Of a stretch of DNA of 64,000 nt, positions 7,392-16,264 are shown piece after piece. The notes below the pieces were generated by a model, which saw nothing but the letters and a program-made list of their open reading frames with translations, searched no databases and was not told the origin of the DNA. The position numbers and the translations under genes were made by a program. Within the stretch, counting starts at the first letter, position 1. Each line of letters begins with the position of its first letter. This DNA comes from Deltaproteobacteria bacterium (lineage in GTDB: Bacteria; Myxococcota_A; Polyangia; GCA-2747355), in NCBI GenBank assembly GCA_020633415.1, contig JACKDQ010000002.1, positions 248,001-312,000 of the forward strand, written 5' to 3'.

Positions 7392-10285
7392 CAACTTAGC
7401 CTCGGATCAGGGTTACGAAACGCCAACAGGTAGCTGGTCCGCGGTGACGTGTTGGCAGCCGCAAGTAACCGATAGGCGCCAGCGCTACGCTTTTGGCGCC
7501 GGACGCGACTGGCGCGATCAGCAACATTGCCAAAGACGATCGCCTGAGTCGGACACGTCCGCGCGCAGGCCGGCTCAGCCCAGCCATCTGGGATAAGCTG
7601 GCGTCCCTGCTGCTTCGCCTGAGCACGCGCATGGACGATGCGCTGAACGCAATAGCTGCACTTCTCCATCACCCCATCACTGCGCACGCTGACCCGCGGA
7701 TTGAGGGCCAACGCATCGCTCCGACCGCGCACGCGCTGTGCGTGATCGAGATGGTTGAAGCGCCTGACGCCATAGGGACAGTCGCGAGCACAACCGCCGG
7801 CGCCGACGCAAGCACTGTAGACCATTTGGTTGAGCCCATCGGGGCTGTGTTGCGTCGCAGAAACCGGGCAGGCCGACTCACATGGCGCGTGCTCGCAATG
7901 CTGGCAGGCGACGGGTCGGCGCAAGTAGCCGCTCTGACCGGCATGCGGGGACCGCTCGCTCAAGGCGCGCCGCTCGATGTGCAACCAGTGCATCGTTCCA
8001 TAGCGCACAACATGGGCCGGTCCGACGATCGCGATGTTGTTCTCTGCTTGGCAAGCGATCACACACGCACCGCAGCCACTGCAGGCAGCTGTGTCGATGC
8101 TCATGCCCCACTGTTCGCTGTGCGAAGACGCTTGCGGCAGCGGCAGCGGATCGGCGGCCGCCATCGGCGAGAGCGTTAACGCATGCCAGCGCGCGGGCTC
8201 GGCGGTATCACGATGCACGACGCTCGCATGTCCACCACGCGCGACGTCTTGAAGACGATCGACGCGAGGCAAGAGCACCAGCGATGCCGTCGGCACCAAG
8301 CGCGCACCACCGCGCCACCAATTTGCGCCTTGCAGCGGGCCAACGTCCTGGCCAACACCATCAGCCAGTCCGTGCTGCTGGCCATAGCCGCGCTGCAAAC
8401 CGACGCAGCCTTCTGCAACGCCGGCGATCCGCAGTGCCGGGAGCTGTACCTTCGCTCCGCCAACGGAGAGCTCGATCAACTGACCGTCGACGACACCGTA
8501 GCGCGCCGCAGTGGTCGGCGAAAGCAACGCTGCACTGCTCCAACACAGCTGGGTGATCGGGTCGGGAGCTTCCTGCAGCCAGCCGTTGGAAGCATAACGC
8601 CCGTCGGCAACAGCCCAGTCGAGCTGAAAAACCAACTCCAGGCCTGAGCGCGGCGAATCGATTTGCCCGCTGGTCGTAGCCTTCAGGCCGCCAAAGCTCG
8701 GCAGGCGCGATTGGTGCGCTGCTGCGGGCCGACGGACAAAGCCCTCGTGGACAGCGAATCGCCAAAACACCTCGCTCGGCATGCCGGGTTTACCGAGCGA
8801 GCGCTGAAAATATTGGCGCACGACGTTGTAGGGTTGCGGATCGGGCATACCCAGCAAACGCGCCAACACTTCGAGATCGGACAACGCGGCAAACAGTGGC
8901 GCGAGTGTTGGTTGTTGAAGTGCGATCGTACCGTCACTCGAACGCAGATCGCCCCAGCTCTCGAGGAAATGCGCTCGTGGTACGTGCCAGCTACAGCGTT
9001 CCGAAGTGGCCTGCCGCGCAGCACTGAGGTGCATCGAAAACGGAATGCTCGCCAGGGCTTGGGCAAACTCGGCGCCATCGGTGTAGAGCGGGTTGGTTCC
9101 GAGCAGCAGCAGATCGCTAAACTGCTTGCGCCGCGCCGCCTCGACGAATGCTGCAGGTCCCTGCCACACCGGCCAGTCTTGATCGGCGTAAAGGTGGATC
9201 GTTGAGCCCAGATTGCCGAGCAGCTGGTTGAGCAGCCAGCCCAACTCATGCACCCAAACCGGCTGACGTTCGCCGATCAATACCAACGACCGTCGTCGTC
9301 GTTCACGCAGTCGCCGGGCGACCGTCTCAACCCATCGCCCACGCCGCTCACGCCAGGGCGTTTGCTGCGCGAGGCGACGCGCCCAATCCTGAAGCTCGGC
9401 CGGGGGATTTACCCCCCAGCGAAATAGTTGCCCGATCAACTGAGCCAAGAACGCACCGACTTCGGAGCGGGGCAACGCCAAGCGATTGTCCGCCGCATCG
9501 CCGGTGAGTGTCGGCACGGGCTCGACCACGTAAAGGCGATTGGCGCTGCGGCGGGTCGGATTGCCGCGACGGCGACTGTAAAACGCGCGCGCCGCGGAGA
9601 CCGCTTCGCCCTCGCTGCCCAAGAAGTCGCAGTCCAGAGCAAGCAGTACATCCGCCGTGGCGATGCGCAGGTGCGGCGTCAGCCCCGTGAGCCCCAGCCC
9701 TTGGCGGGCCAAGGCACTGTTGCGCGGCGCACAGCTATCGGCAAGGAAGAGCTCTGCCTTGGGTAGCGTTCGACGGATCTGACCGAGGAGATCGCGATAG
9801 CTGGGCGACAAACTATACTCGAGCAACAAGGCCAGACCCGCGCCGCCACGCGCGCGCGCACGAGCAGCTAGCCGATCAAGCCGTTGGCGAACGATCTCAA
9901 GGGCGAAAGCCTTACCGCTCCGCTCGGTCGGCAGACGTGCACGTTGACTATCGTAAAGCGCAAAGGTCTGCGCCTGGGTCCAGGCATCGACGCCACCTTT
10001 GCTCAACGGGTGCTTGGCGTTGCCTTCGATCTTGATCGGACGCCCGTCGGTCGTCTCAACGATCAACCCCATCACATCCGCGCCACGTTGCGCACTGGTG
10101 GCGTAATATAGCGGCTCACCCGGCGCGGCGTCGTTGGCAGTTGGAGCAGTCGGCAACGCATGCTCGACCGGCCGCCGCGTGCAGCCGGCCAAAGCGAGCG
10201 CGCCGCCAACGCTACCGAGAAACGTGCGTCGGTCGAGCGTCATCGGCGCGGGGCGCTGGGCATCCTGTTCGGGCAACCGATCCAC
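7391..10285 (-). CDS. Second ActB-like iron-sulfur/molybdopterin-type protein
   Basis: This 964-residue paralogue of actB has the same order of parts: a twin-arginine signal (RRTFLGSVGG, near residue 18), a cofactor-free molybdopterin-like domain, and a PsrB-like ferredoxin domain. Its cluster motifs are CSGCGACVIACQ, CQHCEHAPCESACP, CVGAGGCARDCP and CSYCVQ...CARTCP, so all four clusters look intact. No NrfD (ActC), ActA or ActD partner lies beside it. It could be a spare complex III subunit or the core of another periplasmic oxidoreductase. The GTG start at 10285 includes the whole signal; an ATG at 10243 would leave a shorter head. Confidence 0.85.
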   Translation of the reverse strand: MDRLPEQDAQRPAPMTLDRRTFLGSVGGALALAGCTRRPVEHALPTAPTANDAAPGEPLYYATSAQRGADVMGLIVETTDGRPIKIEGNAKHPLSKGGVDAWTQAQTFALYDSQRARLPTERSGKAFALEIVRQRLDRLAARARARGGAGLALLLEYSLSPSYRDLLGQIRRTLPKAELFLADSCAPRNSALARQGLGLTGLTPHLRIATADVLLALDCDFLGSEGEAVSAARAFYSRRRGNPTRRSANRLYVVEPVPTLTGDAADNRLALPRSEVGAFLAQLIGQLFRWGVNPPAELQDWARRLAQQTPWRERRGRWVETVARRLRERRRRSLVLIGERQPVWVHELGWLLNQLLGNLGSTIHLYADQDWPVWQGPAAFVEAARRKQFSDLLLLGTNPLYTDGAEFAQALASIPFSMHLSAARQATSERCSWHVPRAHFLESWGDLRSSDGTIALQQPTLAPLFAALSDLEVLARLLGMPDPQPYNVVRQYFQRSLGKPGMPSEVFWRFAVHEGFVRRPAAAHQSRLPSFGGLKATTSGQIDSPRSGLELVFQLDWAVADGRYASNGWLQEAPDPITQLCWSSAALLSPTTAARYGVVDGQLIELSVGGAKVQLPALRIAGVAEGCVGLQRGYGQQHGLADGVGQDVGPLQGANWWRGGARLVPTASLVLLPRVDRLQDVARGGHASVVHRDTAEPARWHALTLSPMAAADPLPLPQASSHSEQWGMSIDTAACSGCGACVIACQAENNIAIVGPAHVVRYGTMHWLHIERRALSERSPHAGQSGYLRRPVACQHCEHAPCESACPVSATQHSPDGLNQMVYSACVGAGGCARDCPYGVRRFNHLDHAQRVRGRSDALALNPRVSVRSDGVMEKCSYCVQRIVHARAQAKQQGRQLIPDGWAEPACARTCPTQAIVFGNVADRASRVRRQKRSAGAYRLLAAANTSPRTSYLLAFRNPDPRLS

Positions 10286-10300
10286 CAGGCTAACTTTGAC

Positions 10301-11020
10301 TTATTTTCTTGCCGCCAACATCACATGAATCGAGCGGTGCAAAACCTCATCTGGCCCTAGCCCGCTCGTCGGATAAATACCGCGCAAACCGAGCTGAGGA
10401 TCGATCAGCGCCAAAGCGCCACCGAGATCATGAAGCTGTTGCGGCGCCACGCCCGCATCATGCGCAGCGCCGGCTACGAGTAAGTGGGGTAACAACGCCC
10501 GATCGGCCCACTTTTTTAGCTGCGCTGGCTCAGCGGCCCAGATCTGCCAGCGATCCTTGGCGACCGTCACCGGCCAAACAGCCTTTTCGGTGGCCGATGG
10601 CCTGGCTTTTGCGCGTTGGGCAAATACGCGTGCGGCCTCGCTGGTGCCTGCCACAATGGTTACCAGCCCGATGTCGACGTTCATCTTGTCGTATTCGCGC
10701 CAAAGGCGCCGCATCGCGCTCAGGCTGCGCTGACAATTTGCGCAATCATCGAAAGTGATCTGCATAACGGTGGGCCGGCCCCTCAGGCTGTACAACGCAA
10801 CCGGCCGGCCACTTGGCTGGTGAAAGGTGCGGTCGGCAAGCTGTGCCAGTACCGCCGGAGGATCGGGAATGCGGCGCAGGAATGGCTTTAGCAGCGGAAT
10901 GGTCAGCACACCCGCGACGGCTGCCCATACGTATGGGTTCTTCTTCCAGCCCTTACCGACAAACAGCGGCGGGCGCCCGGCGCCTGGGGAATCCCCGGGG
11001 GTCTCGGAGGGCGACGACAT
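10301..11020 (-). CDS. SCO/thioredoxin-fold protein, probable oxidase assembly factor
   Basis: This 239-residue protein has one N-terminal membrane helix (about residues 25-43) and a periplasmic thioredoxin-like domain. The segment GRPTVMQITFDDCANCQRSL matches the copper/redox loop of SCO1/SenC proteins, but the pair is CxxC rather than the usual CxxxC. SCO proteins deliver copper to the CuA centre of cytochrome oxidase or keep its cysteines reduced; here a thiol-redox role is at least as likely. ATG 11020 lies 23 bases after ctaB, in the same operon. The TTG and other starts further upstream would run into ctaB. Confidence 0.7.
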   Translation of the reverse strand: MSSPSETPGDSPGAGRPPLFVGKGWKKNPYVWAAVAGVLTIPLLKPFLRRIPDPPAVLAQLADRTFHQPSGRPVALYSLRGRPTVMQITFDDCANCQRSLSAMRRLWREYDKMNVDIGLVTIVAGTSEAARVFAQRAKARPSATEKAVWPVTVAKDRWQIWAAEPAQLKKWADRALLPHLLVAGAAHDAGVAPQQLHDLGGALALIDPQLGLRGIYPTSGLGPDEVLHRSIHVMLAARK

Positions 11021-11042
11021 CAACGATGCCCTGGACGACCTT

Positions 11043-11957
11043 TCACAGCACGACCACGTCGATGACCAAACCAGCCAGTAGCACAGGAAGGTAAAGCAGC
11101 GTGCCGAAGAAGAAGCGACGGGCTGCCGCTTGCAGCGCATCGCCGCTGGCACGGGACAATCGCAGCGCCAGACGCACCAGCAAACCGCCGGCGAGCAACG
11201 CCGCGGCGAGATAAATCCATGACGCTAGCCCCATCGGCACGATCAGCAAGCTGACCACCACCAATAGCAGCGAGCTGAGTGCGATCAAATGGGTTGTCGC
11301 GCGATCGCCAAACACCGATGGCACGATCACCAAGCCCCCGGCCTGATAGTCGCGCCGATATACCAATTCGATCGCGAGAAAGTGCGGGATCTGCCAGAAC
11401 GCCAACACCGAGAACAGCAGAATCGCCGACAGGTCGATCGAACCACTCACCGCGACCCAACCGATCAACGGCGGAGCGGCCCCCGGGAACAAACCGACGA
11501 ACACCGACATCACGCTCTTGCGCTTGAGCGGCGTGTAGACCAGCACGTAACCGTCGAGGGCCAGACCGGTGATCACGGCGGCCAGCGGACTAACGACCCA
11601 CAGCGCGAGCAAGCTAACGGCGGCCAACACCAACCCATAGGCTAGGGCGACCAGCGGATTGACGCGCCCTTGGGGCAGCGGGCGGTTGGCCGTACGAGCC
11701 ATCTTGGCGTCGACGTCGCGCTCCAAGTACATGTTGAGCGAGCTCGCCGCTGCAACCGCGCCCGCCGTACCGATCAGTACCAGCGCAGCTTGCCAAAGCG
11801 CCAACGAGCCCGGCGCCAACGCCATTCCGCCCGCCGTGGTGATCAAGCACATCGCGACGATGCCCGGCTTACTGAGCAGCCACAGCTCGCGCAACATCGG
11901 CAACAGCCGCGTCGCAGTCGCAGAGACTAGAGGGAACTGCGCAGAGGTTGTCGGCAT
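11043..11957 (-). CDS. ctaB: Protoheme IX farnesyltransferase CtaB
   Basis: This 304-residue UbiA-family prenyltransferase has about eight to nine transmembrane helices. It carries the first Asp-rich motif NMYLERDVDAKM, the companion NRPLP, the YTPLKR loop, and DYQAGG in the second conserved loop. It makes heme O from protoheme and farnesyl diphosphate for heme-copper oxidases. The start ATG 11957 overlaps the previous stop as TGATG. The oxidase genes themselves are not in the window and probably lie left of position 1. Confidence 0.95.
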   Translation of the reverse strand: MPTTSAQFPLVSATATRLLPMLRELWLLSKPGIVAMCLITTAGGMALAPGSLALWQAALVLIGTAGAVAAASSLNMYLERDVDAKMARTANRPLPQGRVNPLVALAYGLVLAAVSLLALWVVSPLAAVITGLALDGYVLVYTPLKRKSVMSVFVGLFPGAAPPLIGWVAVSGSIDLSAILLFSVLAFWQIPHFLAIELVYRRDYQAGGLVIVPSVFGDRATTHLIALSSLLLVVVSLLIVPMGLASWIYLAAALLAGGLLVRLALRLSRASGDALQAAARRFFFGTLLYLPVLLAGLVIDVVVL

Positions 11958-12439
11958 CAATTCGCTCCCAACGGTGTCGCTAACTTTGCCTGACGATAGC
12001 GACAGAACCCATCAATCGTGCGGTAGGCCGAAGCGCAGACCTTCTTCGCCAATCCCTGCCGAGCGCCGCGTTGGGTGCAGCGACGGAAGCTCTGGTGTGT
12101 TTCGAATCCGCTCCGCCCTGAGCAGTAGCGGCGACGCTCGCGACCTTGTAGACAGGCACCGACCAGCCGCGGGGCCGAGCTCAAACAGATGCTCTCCAGC
12201 GCCCGACAGCGACGGCTCCAGTCGATGACCGCACCGACGCAGCCTTCTGCGGACAAGGCCTTACCGCGATCGGCGAACTCGCGCAAGCTCAGCAGGATAT
12301 GTTGCTCGGACTGGCGATAGCGGCCGAACAACCAAACACCGAGCAGCACGGCCAAAAGCAGCGTCGTGCCGATGATCCAGCCCACCGCCTTGCCAGAACG
12401 ATCGCTGCGCGATTGCGCTAGTTTAGCCTCCGACGCCAT
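11957..12439 (-). CDS. Cys-rich single-pass membrane protein, first gene of the ctaB operon
   Basis: I do not recognise this 160-residue protein. It has a cytoplasmic basic head, one transmembrane helix (about residues 20-38, VGWIIGTTLLLAVLLGVWLF) and a periplasmic domain with eight cysteines and many Arg residues. The cysteine pattern suggests a disulfide-stabilised fold; no CxxCH is present, so it is not a c-type cytochrome. ATG 12439 has an AAAAGG ribosome site. Coupling to ctaB suggests a role in oxidase assembly, but that is inference from position only. Confidence 0.65.
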   Translation of the reverse strand: MASEAKLAQSRSDRSGKAVGWIIGTTLLLAVLLGVWLFGRYRQSEQHILLSLREFADRGKALSAEGCVGAVIDWSRRCRALESICLSSAPRLVGACLQGRERRRYCSGRSGFETHQSFRRCTQRGARQGLAKKVCASAYRTIDGFCRYRQAKLATPLGAN

Positions 12440-12510
12440 CGCCGGGCCTTTTAGCGGATTCAACCGCCAAGTCCCAGATCAAGCTCGCAACCACCTGGAA
12501 TATATGGACT

Positions 12511-12550
12511 AAAAAACAAGGCGCTGCCGAAAACCATCCTGCGCTAGCGC
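12511..12550 (-). terminator. Weak intrinsic terminator after the P5C dehydrogenase
   Basis: On the minus strand, GCGCT/AGCGC arms (12546-12550 and 12521-12525) enclose a 20-base loop and are followed within four bases by six T residues (12511-12516). The short stem and long loop make it a weak candidate. It does lie where the gene ends and the ctaB operon begins. Confidence 0.3.
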
Positions 12551-14169
12551 ATGTACGGATAACGGTGGTCGGTCGGTGGCACAAACGTCTCTTTGATCGT
12601 CCGCGGCGAAATCCAACGCAACAGATTGAGCACGCTACCTGCCTTGTCGTTGGTCCCCGAGGCCCGCGCCCCACCGAACGGCTGTTGGCCAACTACCGCG
12701 CCGGTCGGCTTGTCGTTGATATAGAAATTGCCTGCCGCCTGGCGCAGCTTGGCCGAGGCCTTTTCCACGGCCTGGCGATCGTTCGCGAAGATCGCCCCGG
12801 TCAGCGCGTAGGGTGACGTCTGATCGCAAAGCTCGAGCACCTGATCGAATTGACGGTCTTGGTAGACGTAGAGGGTGACCACCGGACCGAAGATCTCCTC
12901 GCGCAGCAAGCGGAAATCTGGCGTGCGCGCCACGACGACGGTCGGCTCAATGAAGAAGCCGCGCTCCCCATCACAGCGCCCGCCGATCAGCACTTCGGCG
13001 TCGGCGCTTTTTTGGGCATAGCTGATGTACTCTGAAATGCTCTCAAATGCCGAGCGATCGATCACCGCAGCAACGAAGTTCTGAAAGTCCGTCGGTGCAC
13101 CCATCTTCAAACTGCGCGTGGCCTCTACCAAGCGATCAACCACGACACCGTAAAGCGACTGCGGCAAGTAGACACGCGACGCCGCCGAACACTTCTGGCC
13201 CTGATACTCGAAGCCACCACGAACGATCGCGGTCACCAGCGACTCAGCATCCGCCGACGGGTGGGCCACGATGAAATCTTTGCCGCCGGTTTCTCCTACG
13301 ATCCGCGGATAGCAGCGATAGCGCTCGATCTGCCCACCGACGGTTCGCCACATTTGCTGGAAGACACCCGTGCTACCGGTGAAATGGATCCCGGCGAGAC
13401 GACGATCCTGCAGCACCGGGTTGCCCACCGCACCACCCCGGCCGCATACCAAATTGATTACGCCCGGAGGAAGCCCCGCTTCGCAGAGCAACTGATAGAG
13501 AAAGTGCGCCGAGTAAACCGCCGTAGAGGCCGGCTTCCAAACGATCGTGTTGCCAAGCATCGCGGGCGCCGTGCAAAGATTGCCGGCGATCGCCGTGAAG
13601 TTAAACGGCGAAACGGCGAAAACGAAGCCTTCGAGTGGACGGTGGTCGAGCTGATTCCAGCAGCCCGCCGACGACTGCGGCTGCTGGCGATATAGCTCGT
13701 TGGCGAAGCTCACGTTAAACCGCAAAAAGTCGATCAACTCACAAGCGGCATCGATCTCGGCCTGGTGTACGGTCTTGCTCTGGCCAAGCATCGTCGCCGC
13801 ATTGATTAGCGGTCGATACTTGGTCGCCAGCAGTTCAGCCGCGCGCAAAAAGATCGCGGCTCGCGCCTCCCAAGGCATCGCAGCCCAGGCCGGGGCAGCC
13901 GCGATCGCTGCGTCGATCGCAGCCTGGGTCTGTTGCTCGCCTGCTTGGTGATAGCGCGCGAGCAGATGGGTATGGTCATGAGGACAAACGCAGTCGGCGA
14001 GGTTACCGGTGGTAACAGCCTTGCCGCCGATCTGCAGCGGAATTTCGATCTGTTCACCCAACATCTTTTGCAGCTGCTGCTGCAAGACATTTCGCTCGAT
14101 CGAGTCAGGCGCGTACTCCAGCACCGGCTCGTTGATCGGCGTTGGCGGAGTCAATATACCGTTTAGCAT
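12544..14169 (-). CDS. pruA: L-glutamate gamma-semialdehyde (P5C) dehydrogenase, ALDH4 type
   Basis: This 541-residue aldehyde dehydrogenase oxidises glutamate semialdehyde (P5C) to glutamate with NAD, the second step of proline catabolism. It shows VFAVSPFNFTAIA, the catalytic region RIVGETGGKDF with Glu, the nucleophile in EYQGQKCSAASR near residue 328, and the C-terminal PFGGARASGTND. The length and the signature match stand-alone ALDH4A1-type enzymes rather than the PutA fusion. A GGGAGG ribosome site precedes ATG 14169. It lies 33 bases downstream of the DHH-like gene; no proline dehydrogenase is in the window. Confidence 0.93.
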   Translation of the reverse strand: MLNGILTPPTPINEPVLEYAPDSIERNVLQQQLQKMLGEQIEIPLQIGGKAVTTGNLADCVCPHDHTHLLARYHQAGEQQTQAAIDAAIAAAPAWAAMPWEARAAIFLRAAELLATKYRPLINAATMLGQSKTVHQAEIDAACELIDFLRFNVSFANELYRQQPQSSAGCWNQLDHRPLEGFVFAVSPFNFTAIAGNLCTAPAMLGNTIVWKPASTAVYSAHFLYQLLCEAGLPPGVINLVCGRGGAVGNPVLQDRRLAGIHFTGSTGVFQQMWRTVGGQIERYRCYPRIVGETGGKDFIVAHPSADAESLVTAIVRGGFEYQGQKCSAASRVYLPQSLYGVVVDRLVEATRSLKMGAPTDFQNFVAAVIDRSAFESISEYISYAQKSADAEVLIGGRCDGERGFFIEPTVVVARTPDFRLLREEIFGPVVTLYVYQDRQFDQVLELCDQTSPYALTGAIFANDRQAVEKASAKLRQAAGNFYINDKPTGAVVGQQPFGGARASGTNDKAGSVLNLLRWISPRTIKETFVPPTDHRYPYMR

Positions 14170-14202
14170 CGAAGATCCTCCCGCGCTGAGCGCATCGCCA
14201 CC

Positions 14203-15351
14203 CTAGGTCTTAAGACGCGTCACCATGCGCTTGAACCAATTGCCGCCACCATAAACCTCCTGCACGATGCGCAGGATTTCCTCACCATCGAGAGCGCTGC
14301 CAGTGCGACGCGGCGAACCACCAATGTCGGTCGAGCCGCCCCAGCAGTTCTCGTCGGACTCGCTGGCCTTATCGTCGCGGTCGTTGAGCACAGGGTAAAG
14401 GTCGGCCAAGCTGCGTGCCAAAAACGAATCGGTCTGACGCACGGTAAACCGGCCGTCACCTTGATCGAGCACGACCAAGCCGACCTTTTCGTGCTGCTGC
14501 TTGAGCTGCGCTTCCACCGCGTAGATCCCCTGATGGGAGCGGCAGAGAAAGGCCCAGGCCTTGCGCTTTTCGAGGGGCACTCGCGCGACCTCGACGACAT
14601 CGACCAACCGATCGAGGTATCCCGCTGGGTACAACGTGCGATCGAGTTCCTCGAGCAGCTTGCGCGTGTAGTCGATCACATTCACGCCGGTCCAGGCGCC
14701 CCGCTCTTTCAGCTGACGCTCAAGGGCGAGCAGCGCATCGATCCGCTCGCGCTCGCGCTTGTAGATCTCGGGCGACACGCCACAAGTGATCGCCGAGAGC
14801 TCGAGGCCGTGGGCATCGATCGCCCCTTCGACGCGAATGAACGGCATGACAGCGAGCAGCAGCTCGTTGCCGTTACGCTTGAGCTCACCGTGGTTAAGCA
14901 AGATCCACGCCGCGAGGACAGCGTCGAGATCGGGCTCGTTGACGTAGAGGCTCCATTCGCCCTCGGACAACGGCAGCCCCTTGGTGACGATCACCGCAGC
15001 CTGTTCGCAGGTCGCCAAGGTAAACGCACGTACGCAACCCTGATGATGATCGAGCGAGTACTGGCGCGATTCGTTGTCGAACAGCGGGCCACCTGCATAG
15101 ACACCATCGAGGAACATCGTCTGCTTGCCGTAGCGCTTGCGCGTGTCATCGTTGACCGACAGACCACGCTCGACGCGCAGCTGTATGTTGGGCGTCCCCG
15201 AGCAAATCAAACAGTCGTGGCCACCTCGCTCGACGGTCCCGTAGCGCGAGCGCACGCGTTGGGCGGCACCATCTTCGGCGCTTTCACCAGCTTCGGCTGG
15301 CTGTGATGTTTCTTGGCCGTCCAAGCAAACAGCTCCACTCAGCTCACTCAT
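14203..15351 (-). CDS. DHH-superfamily-like protein of unknown function
   Basis: The 382-residue product has a short acidic head, then a domain with SLDHHQGCVRAFT and, later, NEPDLDAVLAAWILL. These resemble the DHH and D.DA..A metal motifs of DHH phosphoesterases. Near the C-terminus, NCWGGSTDIGGSPRRTGS is Gly-rich and could play the part of the DHHA1 substrate loop. The set of Asp/His ligands is incomplete compared with RecJ or PpaC, so catalysis is not assured. An N-terminal CLICSG may bind metal. ATG 15351 is preferred over a TTG at 15381. It probably shares a transcript with the P5C dehydrogenase. Confidence 0.6.
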   Translation of the reverse strand: MSELSGAVCLDGQETSQPAEAGESAEDGAAQRVRSRYGTVERGGHDCLICSGTPNIQLRVERGLSVNDDTRKRYGKQTMFLDGVYAGGPLFDNESRQYSLDHHQGCVRAFTLATCEQAAVIVTKGLPLSEGEWSLYVNEPDLDAVLAAWILLNHGELKRNGNELLLAVMPFIRVEGAIDAHGLELSAITCGVSPEIYKRERERIDALLALERQLKERGAWTGVNVIDYTRKLLEELDRTLYPAGYLDRLVDVVEVARVPLEKRKAWAFLCRSHQGIYAVEAQLKQQHEKVGLVVLDQGDGRFTVRQTDSFLARSLADLYPVLNDRDDKASESDENCWGGSTDIGGSPRRTGSALDGEEILRIVQEVYGGGNWFKRMVTRLKT

Positions 15352-15496
15352 CGAAAATGGGCTCGAGCATCCTTTTTTCAACCGCGGCGACGACTCTTTA
15401 ATGCGGGCATCGCCGACTGCCTCCTGGCTCCTACACGCCCAAGGCGACGGCGGTCAAGCTTAGGCAGCCCCAAACAGCAGCGCGAGGTTAACACAG

Positions 15497-15522
15497 CGCA
15501 GGATTGGGACCATAGTCCTGCG
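15497..15522. repeat. Perfect 7-base inverted repeat between divergent genes
   Basis: CGCAGGA (15497-15503) and TCCTGCG (15516-15522) are exact inverted copies around a 12-base centre, which itself contains GGAC-CATA-GTCC (15507-15518). It lies in the 298-base gap between the DHH-like gene and the gene at 15650. There is no T-run on either side in the right orientation for a terminator, so an operator is the better guess. Confidence 0.4.
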
Positions 15523-15598
15523 AAAACACGCGACAACCCGTTTACGCCAACGCTCAGCGCGCCAGCGGGTCAAATATCAGTCAACGACGACGGCACCA

Positions 15599-15628
15599 TT
15601 GCCAGCTGCCCCACTTCGGCTTTAGGAT
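15599..15628 (+). promoter_or_regulatory. Possible sigma-70-type promoter
   Basis: TTGCCA (15599-15604), an 18-base spacer and TAGGAT (15623-15628) lie 22 bases before the ATG at 15650. The match is moderate and the spacing is acceptable. Confidence 0.35.
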
Positions 15629-15649
15629 TCAGACTCTTTCTGAGAACCG

Positions 15650-16264
15650 ATGAGCGACCCGAGCCAAGAAGACGCGCGCACGCCGCGACGCGAACCATCA
15701 CTGTCGACGCGGTCGCGGCTGACCTCGATCGCTGCGCTGTTGATCGTTGCCGGCGGAGGCGCCGCGCTGCTGCTTTCGCAGAGCAACCAGCCCCACGAAT
15801 TTCCCCAGGTCGAGATCGTCGGCCCGGACAGCGATGACGAGCACGGCAAGAGCAATTGCGGCGAGGGGTGCTCGCTTGCGCACCATCCCGTTGCCCCATT
15901 TTTCGACCAGGACATCCGCGACGCATTCAAAGACTACGCTCAGGAGCCGATGACCGGCGGCCCTGCCCTTGAGCGTCTACTGTTTTATGGGACGAAGGTC
16001 CGGCACTATCTCGCCGCAAACGGCGCCGGTGCACTACCTCCCGCGCATCGTCGATTCCTCGAGCGTCAGCTTGCATTCAGGCAGGTGGTGATCAGCTTCA
16101 GAGTTATCGATGACGCCGGCCACGTGCGCGCAGCGACCGGGCAGCGTCACGTGCCATTTGGCGAGAAGCAGCACCTCGCGACCGAAACACAGCACCATCA
16201 GCACATCTCGTTCAACGGCACGGTGATGCGCGTTGGCCTCTATCACATCTGGGCGCGATTCTGA
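15650..16264 (+). CDS. Membrane-anchored protein of unknown function, cut by an in-frame TGA
   Basis: This 204-residue product has a charged head, one membrane helix (about residues 25-43, LTSIAALLIVAGGGAALLL) and an exported domain. A CGEGCS pair lies near residue 72, and a His-rich strand region (FGEKQHLATETQHHQH) falls near residue 180. I recognise no family. The frame ends at a TGA at 16262-16264, but the same frame continues directly with coding-like sequence. The C-terminal strand VMRVGLYHIWARF reads naturally into VEGEHFVAGPWFTV after the stop. It may therefore be a nonsense-mutated or read-through gene. Confidence 0.55.
   Translation: MSDPSQEDARTPRREPSLSTRSRLTSIAALLIVAGGGAALLLSQSNQPHEFPQVEIVGPDSDDEHGKSNCGEGCSLAHHPVAPFFDQDIRDAFKDYAQEPMTGGPALERLLFYGTKVRHYLAANGAGALPPAHRRFLERQLAFRQVVISFRVIDDAGHVRAATGQRHVPFGEKQHLATETQHHQHISFNGTVMRVGLYHIWARF

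Noticed and set aside
6801..12439. A complete second alternative complex III operon
   Set aside because: No ActC, ActA or ActD homologue is present, so only the ActB-like and cytochrome parts can be claimed.
16262..16264. TGA as a selenocysteine codon
   Set aside because: There is no hairpin of SECIS type just after the TGA, and the residue context (ARF-stop-VEGE) is not a redox site. A nonsense mutation is simpler.
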